Positions 34,301-46,062 of a stretch of 64,000 nt of DNA are shown here, in pieces. The stretch is from assembly GCA_037447655.1 (NCBI GenBank), contig JBBHKE010003420.1, positions 62,001 through 126,000 on the forward strand, read 5' to 3'. The position numbers and the translations under genes are program-made. The notes beneath the pieces are model-generated. The model was not told the DNA's origin and did no database searches. It worked only from the letters and a program-made list of their open reading frames with translations. The stretch comes from Zygnema cylindricum. Its lineage: Eukaryota > Streptophyta > Zygnematophyceae > Zygnematales > Zygnemataceae. The number at the start of each line of letters is the position of its first letter. The first letter of the stretch is position 1.

Positions 34301-36089
34301 GTGATGAATTCATGTGTTATTATTTATATGCTTGTTTGTTATGCATTGTTAATGCATTTGTCCTAAGGTTTGTTTATGTTGATTATTCCATCAAACCTTA
34401 GTTGTTGTCATAAGGTTTGTTTATGTTGATTATTCCATGAAACCCTAGTTGTTATTTAATGCATCTGTGTATGCATGCTTGTTTTGTCTGTGTACGGATT
34501 GTTAATGCATCTAAGTATGCATTTTGTTGCGTCTGTGTACGCATTGGGAGGGTGCACATTTTAATATGATTGTTTATTGGCCTAACTTTGCTTAGCTATT
34601 TGCATGATAGTTTGGGTGGCTTTAACACTCTATTTTAGACCAGAGAACAACAACAACAAGTGGACTTTTCGAATCAAAAGAAATGCAGATGGAACCATTG
34701 ATCGCTAGAAGTCAAGATTAGTAGCCAAGGGTTACACTCATAAAGAAGGCATTGATTACAAAAAACATTCGCTCCAGTTGTAAGGTATAACTCCATACGT
34801 ACCTTACTTGCTTTGGCTGCCATCCTCGACTTCGAAACTGAGCAGATGGATGTGAAGACGATGTTCTTGCATGACGAACTGGAGGAGGAACTGTATATGG
34901 AGCAACCTGGAGGGTTCTAGGACCCCATGAACCCGAACAAAGTTTATAAATTGTCCAAGGCCTTGTACGGACTAAAGCAATTTCCACAACTTTAGAAGAT
35001 TAAGATTGATGAGTATCTGCAAAGTCAAGGGTTTGTAAAGATATAGTTAGATCACTCTGTTTATTACAATGCTGAAATGAACATTATCATTGCTATCTAT
35101 GTAGATGTTTTAATTTTTCTAGGCAAAACCAAAGAGGATATAGCCAAAGTAAAAGACATGTTAAGGAGTAAATTCGAGATGAAGGAATTAGGAGAACTCA
35201 AATATGTTCTAAGCATTGAAGTCATCAGAGATAGAGTCAATAGAAAAATCCACCTAACTCAAAGAATATTTTTAGGAGAGCTACTCACCAGATTTAACTA
35301 GGAAGATGCAACGGCAGTAAACACACCTATGGAACTTGGAGAAAAGTTGATTGAGGAGCATTAAGAGGGGCAAGGGGAACCAGTTGATGCCCCCTGCTGT
35401 GAAAAGGGGCATGGGGAACTAGTTGACGTTCCCTGCCGCGAAGCACTAGGAGCGCTCATTTATGTAATGAATTGCACCCGTTTTGATATCTCCACCGCCG
35501 TCGGCATTTTGAGCCGATTTCTACAAAAGCCAAGCAAGCAACACTGGATGTGGTTAAAAGGGTGCTGAAGTACCTCAAAGAGACAAATGATTATACATTA
35601 ACAATGGGAGGGGAATAGGAAAATGTCGTCATTCATGCTTTCAGCGATGCAGATTGGGGAGGTGACCTTACCACAAGGAAGTCCACAACTGGTTACTTGT
35701 GTAAGATTGGAGATGGAAGCGTAAGCTGGGCGAACAAGCTCCAGAAAATTGTGGCCCTCTCCACCATAAAGGTAGAATACAAAGCCGTAGCTGCCACTGT
35801 TAAAGAAGTTTTGTGGCTAAAAGCATTTCTAAATGAGATAAGATTTTTGCAATTTGAGAAAACTAAGGTTTTCACAGACAGCCAGTGTTGCTTTGCATTG
35901 ATTAAGAATCATATAAACCATCCTAAGTTTAAGCACATTTCTATGAGGAATTACTTTGTTAGAAATGAAATTGCAACGGAAGTAGTGGAGTTTGTCTACA
36001 CTCCTGATAAAGAAAATGCAGCTAATATATTTACAAAAGTTGTAGGAAGAGATAAGTTAAGCCTGCGTAAGAAAAGCAGGTTTGACTAA
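31380..36089 (+). pseudogene. Ty1/Copia pol pseudogene, interrupted by a solo LTR
   Basis: Order of motifs: protease end and VLYVPSFKRNL (about 31530), GAG-pre-integrase CCGLGKSHSLPIP (31975-32030), integrase core (VVTFIDDYSS, TAPGTPQQNDVAERMNRTL; 32120-32420), SHLKVFGSRAYIH (32555), NKTWTLEDF..GRKPIGN up to 33295, then KWTFRIKRNADGTID from 34655, reverse transcriptase (34700-35300), RNase H (SDADWGGDLTTRKSTTGYL, VALST, ADIFTK-like ANIFTKV; 35645-36050). At least a dozen in-frame stops, mostly TAG, and several frameshifts are present. The RT catalytic box reads YVDV instead of YVDD. Plant-type Copia; dead. Confidence 0.85.
33296..34649 (+). mobile_element. Solo LTR (1,354 bp) inserted in the Copia pol pseudogene
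   Basis: Begins TGTTGTTTTT and ends GAGAACA (TGTT...AACA termini). It is flanked by 5-bp direct repeats GCAAC (33291-33295) and ACAAC (34650-34654), one mismatch. Removing it rejoins the conserved Copia peptide GRKPIGN-KWTFRIKRNADG exactly in frame. A TATA box (GTGTATATATAGGAATG) lies near 34157. A 46-bp tandem duplication (AAGGTTTGTTTATGTTGATT...) is at about 34360-34450. It is related to the LTR at 38457. Confidence 0.75.
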
Positions 36090-36650
36090 TTTTCTTGCAG
36101 CTACAAAAAAAGGTAGAGAAATCTAAGGAGGAGGAACCTAAGGAGATCACTTTCACTAAGGAGATCAACAAACGAAAGATGAGTGATTCCCGGAACCTAA
36201 GGAGATCACTTTCACTAAGGAGATCTACAAACGAAAGATGAGTGATTCCCTTGAAAAATCTGACTGATGTACTCTCGGAGTACTATTCCCAAACTTGTCC
36301 CCTCGGCAGGACCAACAGGTTTGGAAGAATGCTATTGGCAATTGGAGTTCCGACTTTTTACGGTTCACGAACATGTATACGTTGGAGTGCGCCGCCTTTG
36401 ATCGCTCAAATTTTTGGACTTGAAACTGACAAGTGTAGGATTACTAGGTACACGGTCCTGTTTGACTCCGTGGTGCACCATTGGCGCGATGTCTGTTCAG
36501 CTTTTTTTAACGGTCTTGTACAGACCATGTTGTGGAACGTACATATACAATTTCGACAAATGTACAGTTCGATTCTAATTACGTCATCGGAATTTAGGAA
36601 TTTACCGAAAGTGACTACATAATATTTCCACGCGGTCAACGGAAGTCTCT

Positions 36651-37255
36651 AAGTGGGAGTGTTAGTTTTCGGTTCGATTCCATGCAATGCTCCGGTACAC
36701 CGATTTGCATCGTTTCGTTTGTGTGTGATAGAGGAATCGTTTTGTTTAGTATAGGCGATATTTTCGGGAGGGGAATCGCAACAGGATTAAATCACTTTGC
36801 AGTTTGTAGTTTCTATTTGCAATTTTTTTTGTCAAGACATGTAGACGTTCCCCACGTCTTATTGTGCGGTGGACATTTGACAAGTGGCAGATTATTATAA
36901 GACTGCCACTAAGTAATTGTGTTTGCTTTAGGCTATTTAGGTGTGTGCTCAGAATAAGTCAATCACCATTCACAGGAAAGCAAAGACAAAACAGGAATCT
37001 AGCTTTATTAATAGGGACAATTTGTCCACCTTCGTTTTACATTCATAGTACTTCTTTTCTTGTAATGGGAAGTAACAAATCTGTCTGAATTTACTCTGTG
37101 TTTGTCCTATCTCTACCCACTCTAAATTTTGATCAAACTGCCTGGTCACTTATCCTATCTAAGCCTTGTGTTATTCTGCTCCGGAGTCGGAATTCTGTGG
37201 CGCTCTGATTTATCTTTGTCGCTCGTAATGGCCGACTCCGCGTATTATATATATC
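36651..37255 (+). mobile_element. Polypurine tract and 3' LTR of the Copia element
   Basis: AAGTGGGAG (36651-36659) is followed by TGTTAGTTTTCGG, the arrangement also seen at 24031-24038. LTR-like sequence continues to about 37.25 kb, but a matching 5' LTR is not evident at 30.7-31.3 kb, so the assignment is tentative. Confidence 0.5.
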
Positions 37256-37262
37256 CTATCTA

Positions 37263-37910
37263 TTTACCCATCTATCTATTGAAAAGTGCGACTTCATGCG
37301 CTACCTATTCGCGTCGAGATGTTAGATTCGAGGCGATCTTGGACCTCCTGCAACATCAACAATAACGATACACTAACACTAGAGATCAATAACGATACAC
37401 TAACACTAAAGATCTAGCGATATTTCGAGTAACTCGATATTTGGCCAGGATAATATTAAAATCGGGAGTATAGTACCAAGTCTTACTGACAGTACTCGTG
37501 ACAGTCTTTCTGACTGGAAGTCTTGTGACACAGGATAAAACCGAGTGTTCTAATTGGACACTCTCACAGGGAACCCAAAAGCACATGCCATTTATTCATT
37601 GGACCACAGTCAACCGCTTAACAATTAGGCATTTCATCATCGTTGTATCGAAAAGGGGATAAATGGGAATGAAAAGCAAGCATTTCACTAAATATAAGCT
37701 TTTAGGAGACAATACTCTTTGAGAATACAAGGGTGTACACTTCATTGAAAATGTCACATCATTACATTATTAAATTTAGAGAGAAGGGTTACAAGTGAGA
37801 AATTAGTTGAAGAACTCAACTTTAGACTTAGTTGAGATTAAGGGTTACAAGTTTCTGAAATTCATTGTAAGTTGAGATTAAGGTTTTCCGAAATTCATTG
37901 TAATCTCTTT
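37263..37910 (+). repeat. Direct repeat of about 640 bp, copy 2
   Basis: Same direction as 30018-30655, with the same TATC-rich lead-in and an extra duplicated AATAACGATACACTAACACTA near 37365. The two copies bracket the Copia relic. Confidence 0.75.
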
Positions 37911-38456
37911 GGGGGATCACTTTAGCTTAGCTAAGTGATACCTTGACTAACCTTTTTATTATAAAGCTGATTTACAACTATTTTGTTTATTCCATTGTCG
38001 ATGTGATTTTGCCCTCTCCTACCCTCTCTATATGCCATGCCGCGTGATATCGGTTAGCAAGCTCGCACGATATTTGCACGCACGTATGATAATTTGCACA
38101 CATGTACGATATTTTGCACACACGCACGATTTTTGGCACGCGCGCACAATATTATGCACGCACGTATGAGTTTTGTTCACGTCGCTTATGTGGTACCGTC
38201 GGTTCAATTTTTGTGACGTGTACGTAATTTGCGTATAAGTCTAATGGAACATGTACTAATTTAGTGCGATTTGTTTTGTTTCGTTCATAGGTACGCGATT
38301 TCCGGAGTATTTTGTGCGGTATGTTTCGTTTTGTGCGTACGCACGCGATTTTGGAGTATAGACGCCAAGTATCGTTTGGCGATGAATCAGGATTCTTTCG
38401 CATATTGGCATCGCTGCGATACTTTTTATTTATTTAAGTCGCGAACCCATGTAGGT
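37911..38456. repeat. Unassigned interval with an ACGCACGATATTTTGCAC-type minisatellite
   Basis: From about 38060 to 38170 units of about 20-25 bp containing CACGCACGATAT and TTTGCACAC recur. The rest has no supported gene. Confidence 0.55.
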
Positions 38457-39318
38457 TGTTGTTTTTGAAAAGTTGGTTTCGTGCGTACTCGACATTTCGT
38501 GCGCACGCGACGTTTCGCGTGCGTAATATATTATCGAAAGTAATGTGGTGGTTCGAATGGATTTGCGAATTGGGGGAGTAAATGAACGAGTAAAATTAAA
38601 GAGACGTGAGGTAGTAATTGAGTGGAGCGGAATGCGTTAAGAAATGGACGGCGGATCGTGAGGCGATCCGATGTGAAGTTTACGAAATGTACGTCGCCGG
38701 TACGGAACATATAATTTGAACAAATGTAATTTATATGCGACAAGCGACGTTTATGAAAAATGACGTGTACTTTATTTGCCGCATTTATTGCAAAGGACGC
38801 GGCTGCGGTACGGAAATGATTTTGGTTGTACGATTATTATTTTTAACAAGTGGACGTGAATGACTAAATTCTCTTCGCGACGTCGTGGGATATTTGACGA
38901 CTCGCGTGGATTTCGTTTGGATTTTTATGACCACGTGGCGCGACATCGAGGGTGCCGAATAAGATCGACGGACGGCGGATATAGGCCGTCGATATTTTTC
39001 AAGTAGTAGAGACGCGAAATCGCGTCAATCACACGATGTTTATTTTGGACGTCCCGGATTGTTTGACGAAATTCGAGGAGTTCCATTGATGACTCAGCAT
39101 GACTGAGCATACGATTTTGTAAGATTGTGTGTACTTTGTAAATATTTACAACAATGGTTTGTCTTTATGTGTATTAGTTATTAGTGTAGATTTACTCTTT
39201 TTGACATACCTCGAAGTATTCGGGTTTATTAACATTAATAAAGGTAGCTTGTAAATTGCGTACGGCTGGTATGCCTCCGTACACTCAGTAATGAGCTCGT
39301 GTATATTTGTAGGACTTA
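38457..39318 (+). mobile_element. 5' part of an LTR split by PIF/Harbinger insertion
   Basis: Starts TGTTGTTTTTGAAAAG and follows the solo LTR at 33296 through GGATTTGCGAATTGGGGGAG, ATTGAGTGGAGCGGAATG, AATGGACGGCGGATCG, TGTCTTTATGTGTATTAGTT and a TATA-like GTGTATATTTGTAGGAC. The transposon lies about 20 bp after the TATA-like box. The remaining LTR sequence probably continues at 46461. It may be the 5' LTR of the Gypsy element. Confidence 0.6.
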
Positions 39319-39998
39319 GGGCATGGTTACATCAGGAGGTCTCTGTAATAGTACGGACAACAAAATTTCTGTATTACAGAGGCCTCGGTTACATCGCGTA
39401 GCGTCTGTAAACAAGTTTTCGTATACGTGTTTCGATTTGAGTGGCTCCACGTAAGTTGACGATCAAATCTCGAAAATCGTCAAAGATTTTATGACCGACC
39501 ATGTTCTTTTGAAAATCCGTAATTCCGTACGACGAGCGTGTACTTCCAGGTGTACCGTGTCAATGTACCTCAAAGATCCCTTTCCCCCTGCTGACTGTCA
39601 TCTGTCCTCATTTTCCTTTACATTGACTGCAAATTCATTGTCTTCTTCCTTTACACTGACTGGAAAATCACTGCACCATTATGTTCATACTGTTTAATTA
39701 AAAACATCTTCCAACAAGTCATCCCTAAAGTATACAAAACGGTCAACATCTTTCTCAACACTAAAAATCTTTCATAAAAAAATATATTTTTTGACATAAC
39801 TCACATTGATTTCAAACTGCCATTTTAGATTCCATTTCATTACAGACGGAGCTCATTACTCCATACTTAAAACGGTTATATAAGTCAATCAACACTGTAC
39901 ATGTTTTAAATAAAAGTTATTCGTTTAGAAAAATAAACCTCACTTTATTAAATTAGGTCATATTGTGGATTGGGAAGGATTTTGAAAAAGGATTGATC

Positions 39999-41300
39999 AT
40001 GGAATTGTTTTTAATTCTGTGCATTTTGTTAACTTTCAATGATAGTAATCATCAAAGTGAAGAGGGGTTGAATTTATTAGCATTCATGATGTTTTTAGCA
40101 CAGGAGAACTTAATTTTCCGAACACAAGTTTTCATAAATTTTGCAGATGTGTTTGGAAGGATGATGGCCAATCGAAGAACGTTGTCTGGGGAGTACTACA
40201 TCCTCCCGCGAAGTCTACATTTTTCTATGAACCTTATCGATAGCTACGACGATGACAGGTATAAGAGCATATTTCGACTCTCACGTAATCTAGTGAATTA
40301 TTTGGTAGAGGTGTTAGGAGAACGGATGGAAACAAATCCACCGCTAGCTTTTCTTAACATTCCTAATAGGAAGCTTAGTGTGAAGCGACAAATAGAGATG
40401 GTGCTTTATCGTTTGGCCACAGGGAATAGTGCTTTATCTGTTGGCGACCACTTCGGTGTTAGTAAAGCAACAGTCTTAGGGAAACAAGCGGTATTTTGTA
40501 AGGCTGTTTGGGAAATTCTTACTCCTCGTTTAATTAGATGGCCGACTGGAAGCAAGTTTAACGAACTTGTAGAAGCGTTTAAGGATTACAAATTCGAATT
40601 CCCTAATTGTTGCGGTGCTATAGACGCTACTCACATTAGCATTGGTTTAGTGGATGGCATGAGGCCATCTGATTGGTTTGATAGAGAAAAAAATTATAGC
40701 ACAATATTACAGGCTGTTGTAGCTCCGAATTGTCGTATAATAGATGCATGTGTGGGCTGGGCGGGTAGCGTCCACGACTCAAGGGTGTTTAGAAATTCAG
40801 GAATCGGAAATGCGATCATGTTTGGAGGAGGAATAAAAGGCCCATCCATTGATGTAACAGGGATAGAGGTACCACCATTTATTATAGGGGACGCGGGCTA
40901 TCCGTTGAGCAAAGGGTTGATCACTCCGTATCCAGGGACGGATCTTCAAGAACCGGAAAGATCATTTAATTATTTTCATAGCAGTCGACGGATGTGTGTC
41001 GAGAGGACGTTTGGAGTGTTGAAGCGAAAGTGGGGAGTATTAAGCAGAAAAATGATGTACAGGCATACGGAGAATTTAGTCAATACCATAATCGCAGTAT
41101 GTACCTTACACAATTTGTTACTTGATGAAGATACATCTTACATTAGAGATGTTTCCCCACCTACGACGCCACCAAATGAGGAAGAAGAAGGTGATGGGGA
41201 AAACAATGACGCGTATGATGATGTCGAAGGGAGACAATTACGCGATTTTTTGGCTGATGACTTATACAATAGGCATGGGGTGTATCGAATGGAGGGTTGA
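39999..41300 (+). CDS. PIF/Harbinger DDE transposase (433 aa)
   Basis: Catalyses excision and integration of the element together with the SANT partner. Conserved blocks: CGAIDATHI (Asp209), GWAGSVHDSRVFRNSG (about 255-270), FIIGDAGYPL (Asp298) and VERTFGVLKRKWGVL (Glu335), giving the DDE triad of the family, followed by CTLHNLLLD. An N-terminal helix-rich segment with VKRQIEMVLYRLATG and VSKATV looks like the helix-turn-helix found in these transposases. The C-terminus is acidic (EEEEGDGENNDAYDD). The first in-frame ATG is at 39999; the frame is open further upstream, and an alternative ATG pair (MMANRR) lies at about residue 56. No stops or frameshifts. Confidence 0.9.
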   Translation: MELFLILCILLTFNDSNHQSEEGLNLLAFMMFLAQENLIFRTQVFINFADVFGRMMANRRTLSGEYYILPRSLHFSMNLIDSYDDDRYKSIFRLSRNLVNYLVEVLGERMETNPPLAFLNIPNRKLSVKRQIEMVLYRLATGNSALSVGDHFGVSKATVLGKQAVFCKAVWEILTPRLIRWPTGSKFNELVEAFKDYKFEFPNCCGAIDATHISIGLVDGMRPSDWFDREKNYSTILQAVVAPNCRIIDACVGWAGSVHDSRVFRNSGIGNAIMFGGGIKGPSIDVTGIEVPPFIIGDAGYPLSKGLITPYPGTDLQEPERSFNYFHSSRRMCVERTFGVLKRKWGVLSRKMMYRHTENLVNTIIAVCTLHNLLLDEDTSYIRDVSPPTTPPNEEEEGDGENNDAYDDVEGRQLRDFLADDLYNRHGVYRMEG

Positions 41301-41759
41301 TTTTTACAACCAGGTCAAAACATGATAGGGGTGAAAATAGAATGTGGATGCGTCATCTAGTTTGATAAAGTTTTGTAGCTTTCAAGCGTTAAAAAATCAA
41401 ATATAGAGTGGAAATGAGTGAGTGGGAGGGAAAGAGTTTTGAAAATGGATTGGAATATTAGGACTTATAATGTTTTGGAAAGTAATCGGGCTTTTTTGGG
41501 AGGATAGGTGGTAAAGGATAAAAATAGAAATTAGATTTAAAAATCTTTTAAAGGCTGAATACCTAATACTTGGTATGATTCAATGGGATTTTTCACTTGT
41601 TAATTGATATCGTTCGGTTTTTTTGAATCATTCTCATGATTTATGTAAGAATGGTTAATTTCTTTTAGCCTCTTTGTTATTCGCGTTGTCTTTATAAATG
41701 GTTTGTGCATGTATTTGAATGTCTTTGTTATGTTTTTACATAATTACATTGGCTATGTC

Positions 41760-42590
41760 TTGGAGAGAGGAGAGGAAAGGGGTAGAGGTCAGAGTGAGAG
41801 AGGGAAGGTAAAAGATCAGATTTTATGAGGGAGGAAGATAGGGACGGCATACTTAAAAAGAGGGGAGGAGAGGGAGTTTGAGAGGGAATTTTTTGATAGA
41901 AAGAGATAAAAGAGAGAGCTCAGAATTTTGAGAGATGTAGTGGTAGATGGAAAAATAGGTCAGATTTTTGAGGGAAGGAGATAGGGATGGCAGAATTTAA
42001 AAAGAGGGGAGGAGAGGGAAATGGAGAGAGAATGATTTTGATAGAGGGAGAGTGAGAGGGCAGAATTTTGAGATAGGCTTTGGGAGAGCGAAAAAGAGGT
42101 CAGATTTTTGAGAAAAATGCAAGGATGGCAGAATTTTAAGGGAGGGGAGGAGAGGGAAATAGATATAGAATATGAAGAGATAAGTCAGATTTTTGAGGGA
42201 AAAATATAGGGATGGCAGAATTTTTAGAGAGGGGAGGAGAGGGAAATGAAGAGAGAATGATTTTGATAGAGGGAGAGTAGGAGGGCTGCATTTTGAATAA
42301 GGCAGTGGCTGAGGGAAAAGGTCAAATTTTTCAGGGAAGGAGGTAGGGATGGCAGAATTTAAAGTGAGGGGAGGAGAGGAAAATGGAGAGGGAACAGGAG
42401 GAGAGGGAGAGGGCAGAATTTTGAGAGAGGCAGTGGTAGAGGGAAACATACATCAGATTTATGAGGGAGGGAGGTAGGGATGGCATAATTAAAAGAGAAG
42501 GGAGGAGAGGGAAATGGAGAGGGAATGTTTGGAATAGAGGGAGAGTGATAGGGCAGAATTTTGAGAGAGGCAGTGAGACATGATAGTTTT
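41760..42590 (-). repeat. Purine-rich minisatellite inside the PIF/Harbinger element
   Basis: Imperfect units of about 90-110 bp containing GGCAGAATTTT, GGGGAGGAGAGGGAAAT and GAGGGAGAGTGAGAGGGC are repeated about eight times. On the minus strand they read as CT-rich sequence. No gene is supported; minus-strand Ser/Pro/Leu frames here are composition artefacts. A second short duplication (AAGTTTTATATAGGGAGAGA) is at about 42595-42665. Confidence 0.75.
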
Positions 42591-43178
42591 TAGCAAGTTT
42601 TACATAGGGAGAGAGAAAGTCGGCAAGGAAATTTGCAAGTTTTATATAGGGAGAGAGAAAGACGGCAAGAAAAAGAAGTATACAAGAACAATATTGAATA
42701 CCAATTGAAAAATCATAGCAGTGTAAACACAATTTTCAAAGTAATTACGTTGGTAAAGGCACTTTTTGTCCTTCACTCTCAAAATTTACATTTTCTATAC
42801 AAAACACAAGTCTTTTAATAATTTTGACCACATAGCGTGGTTTGTGTATTTTTTAAAAATTCTTGTTCATTTGTATACCTCAACTCGTGACAAAACTAAA
42901 CATAATATCATAGCCCTAAACTAACCCTAAAGACCCCTAAAAGCACAATAAAATTGGAACTTTTTCAAAAACGTCTTGACCTTGACGAAAATTGCCTGCC
43001 CCCATCAACAACAATAAAAACAGAAAATGAATAAAATTAATACACATTTTCAAATGAACACCAAACAAGCTCAATAACATAGAAGTAGTTAAAAAATTAA
43101 TGTCAAAAACGATAACGTGAAAACACATTGCAAACTAAAAACAATGATATGAATGAAAGGAATTCGTACCTTATAATA

Positions 43179-45654
43179 TCAATTTGCATTGGATGTGTTT
43201 CCTCCTTCACGATTTTTGTTTTGGGCAAGCATCCAAATAGCGTCAATCAACTTTTGTCTCCCTTCGTTCTCTTTTTCCCTTTGTTGTTCTTGTTTCTCCC
43301 AATTCGCCATTAACATTTCTCCAAACTTGTTAATTGTATCTTTATTTTGTTTTAACGTCCCTTGTATTTCTCCAGCTGCCTCTTGAAACGCCTCGAGATC
43401 TAATGCACGTGCTTTATTGGTATTTCTTCTCTTTCCAGTATTATTCTCATCAGATTGTCCAAACAAATTTTTTTTTTTAGTACTCCCGTCATCTTGGAGT
43501 GAGGCAGATTTGTCTGGGCTAACCATGTACGTATCACGCACATGAGTAGGTGCAATGTTCTGGTTCCCACCCACGGCTTCGTCCATTGCTGCATAATATC
43601 GTTCACCGAAAGAAGACGGCAACTTTTTCTCGGTCCTACTTATAGTTGACATCATCCAGTAATCTTGATTGCCGGACGGGATTTTCATCTGCCAATCTTT
43701 AACTTTCTTATAATCCCTTTGTACATTGTCCCACTTCTGCCAACAACGTCTAAAATCTTTAATCATTCCTTGCGCTTCTAGCTGTGTACTAATCAATTTC
43801 CATTTTTCTTCTGAGGTCCGATGAATAGCTTGTAAACCATTTGTTTTTTCTTTTAGTAGCTCTTCCCCCTTCAACGAAATCATCTTTAGAGTTTCGTTTT
43901 CACTCCAGCGACCATAAGCATTCGAAGCATTCGTTGTTGTTTTTTTGTCTTTTTGTCGTTTATTCGGCGCTTGACTATCCTCCGGGTTACTTGTTGTTTT
44001 TGGATCCGTATTTTGAGTTCCTCGTTTCTTGCCTCCTTTGTTTCCATTCGATACCTTTTGTTTTATGGTTGTACATGTTTCTTTCAAGTTACCGGTCCCT
44101 ACGTCCGAACTTTGTTGGGTCCAACCTTCTCCACCTACAAAAGAAACAAACACAAACCAAATTTTCTACATTTGCTAGTATTTTTTTTTTTTGGAAATAA
44201 TCACCCTAAAAAAACAAATAAATTATCTTCTTTCTCTCCAACTTTGCCATCCTATCACTCTCGTTCTCCTTCTCGTTTCTCCAAAATCTGCCCTTCACCT
44301 TTCCCTCACCCTCACTTTCTTAAAAACCTGCCATTTCCAGGTATCTCTTTTAAAAAACATACAATTTTCCTCTCTAAAAAATTAAGGTGAAAAAAAATTT
44401 CAGCAAAAAAGAGGAAGAAGAAGAAAGAGGTGAAGAAAAGCATGGAGGAGAATGATGAATAAGAGAATGGGAAAAAGAAAGATGAGAAGGAGGAATAAAG
44501 GACGATGAGGTGAAGAAAAAAGTGCGAAGGATACAAAAAACCTCCCCTAAAAATCTGCCTATTTCATCTACCTCTCCCTCTTTCCCCCACTCTCTCTCTA
44601 TTTCTCAAAAGGCTTATCCCAAAAATATGCCATCACTCTATCCTCCTCTAAAAAATATACACTTTAAAAGCCTGCCTATTCCTCTACTTCTCTCTTAAAA
44701 GAAGGAAAAAAAAGGGATAAGAGAGGAAGGAGAGAGTTAAGATAGAAGAGAAGTAAGTGAATAAAAATTTCAACAGAAGGAGGAAGAAGAAGAAGGTGGT
44801 GAAGACGAGCAAGGAAGAGAAATGAAAAATAAAAAAAGGAATAAAATGAGGGAATAAAAAACAATTCTGCCATCACCCTCTCCTCCTCTAAAAAATATAC
44901 ACTTTAAAAGCCTGCCTATTCCTCTACCTCTCTCTTAAAAGAAGATAAAAAAAGGGATAAGGGAGGAAGGAGAGAGTTAAGAGAGCGGAGAAGAAAGTGA
45001 AAACATGTTTCAACAAAAGGAGGAAAAAGAGGAAGGAGGTGAAGAAGAGCAAGTAGGAGGAATGGAAAATATAAACAGGAATAAAAAGAGGGAATAAAAA
45101 AAAAATGCCATCACCCTCACCTCCTCTCAAAAATATACACACAAAAAAAATAGAAGAGAAGAAGGAGAGTGAAGGAGACAAAAAACATCCCTTAAAAATC
45201 TGTCCATTTCCTCTACCTCACCTTCGTTCCCCCACTCTCCCTCTCTTGCTCAAAAAAATCTTCATCTATCAGAATTTTACCGTCTCCCTCTCTGAAAATC
45301 AACCTTTTTCCTTTATCTCTTTTTTTTTATTTCACTCTATTGAAGTCAGATTTTTTTGTATCAAAAAAAATGACTAAAAAGGAAAAAAAAAACAAAATGA
45401 AGAAAATGAAGCTGAAAAAGAAAAGATCTTCGAAGTAAATATATTTATACCTCACCTGTTGCAACTTTTTCTTGGTCAAAGTTGCCTTCTCCTTCTAAGT
45501 TGATGGGGTTCTCACAATTTCCCCCAGGTCCGGAGTTCTGCGATTGGTTGCCAGCTCCGTGGATGGTAGAAGTGCCAATTTTTTTTGGAATAGATGATGG
45601 TAATGTTCTTGGTGGAAAAGCAAACGGGTTGAAACCGCCCCCTATGAACGACAT
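43179..45654 (-). CDS. Myb/SANT-like DNA-binding protein of the PIF/Harbinger element
   Basis: Two exons on the minus strand: 45654-45456 (start codon at 45652-45654, MSFIGGGFNPFAFPP...) and 44134-43179. Donor CAACAG|GTGAGG and acceptor TTTTGTAG|GTGG both fit, phase 1; 384 residues in total. A trihelix-like Myb/SANT domain spans about residues 140-225 of the joined protein (YGRWSENETLKMISLKGEE, EEKWKLISTQLEAQG, CWQKWDNVQRDYKKVKDW). Lys-rich segments before it could act in nuclear import. The C-terminus is coiled-coil-like (LMANWEKQEQQREKENEGRQ). PIF/Harbinger elements need such a partner for binding ends and importing the transposase. The intron is pyrimidine-rich on the coding strand. Confidence 0.85.
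44390..45130 (-). repeat. Purine/pyrimidine-biased repeats in the SANT-gene intron
   Basis: Three similar blocks (about 44395-44560, 44700-44900, 44940-45130) contain GAGGAAGAAGAAGAAGG and TGCCATCACCCTC-AAAATATACA units. The coding (minus) strand is therefore CT-rich, like the introns of loci A-D. Confidence 0.65.
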
Positions 45655-45957
45655 CCTGATGAGTAGATGATGAGGATAACTTACACGGTAGACCACAGCC
45701 TGGATAGCCACGCTTAAATAAGCATCAAAGGTCCTTTTTATATCTGTTTTCCTTTCTAAAAAATTGATGTGATACATAAAATTTTGAGAGGAAGGCGGGA
45801 ACTCCATCTTTCCTTTTTTTTATGAAATTTAAAATTAGGTTGGAAGATTCTATTCCGATTTTAATTTACATTACCATTTGAATTTATATTTCAAACCAAA
45901 AGCGACAAAAAATAGCGCGCGAAACCATGGAGCTGGAAGCAGGACAAAAACCGTACT

Positions 45958-46062
45958 TTTTTTGGAAGGCAAAAACGGTTTTTGCCTTCTTTTTTTTGGA
46001 AGGCAAAAACGGTTTTTGCCTTCTTTTTTTGGAAGGCAAAAATGGTTTTTGGCTTCCAAAAG
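45958..46062. repeat. Triplicated palindrome near the right end of PIF/Harbinger
   Basis: GGAAGGCAAAAACGGTTTTTGCC, itself nearly a perfect inverted repeat, occurs three times with T7-8 spacers. Further inverted GTACGG/CCGTAC words flank the array (CCGTACTT at 45950 and AAGTACGG near 46065). Long hairpins are expected. Its subterminal position suggests a transposase or SANT binding array. Confidence 0.7.

Noticed and set aside
41997-42732. Minus-strand Ser/Pro/Leu-rich proteins.
   Set aside because: They come from a purine-rich minisatellite of about 100 bp within the PIF/Harbinger element; no splice or family support.
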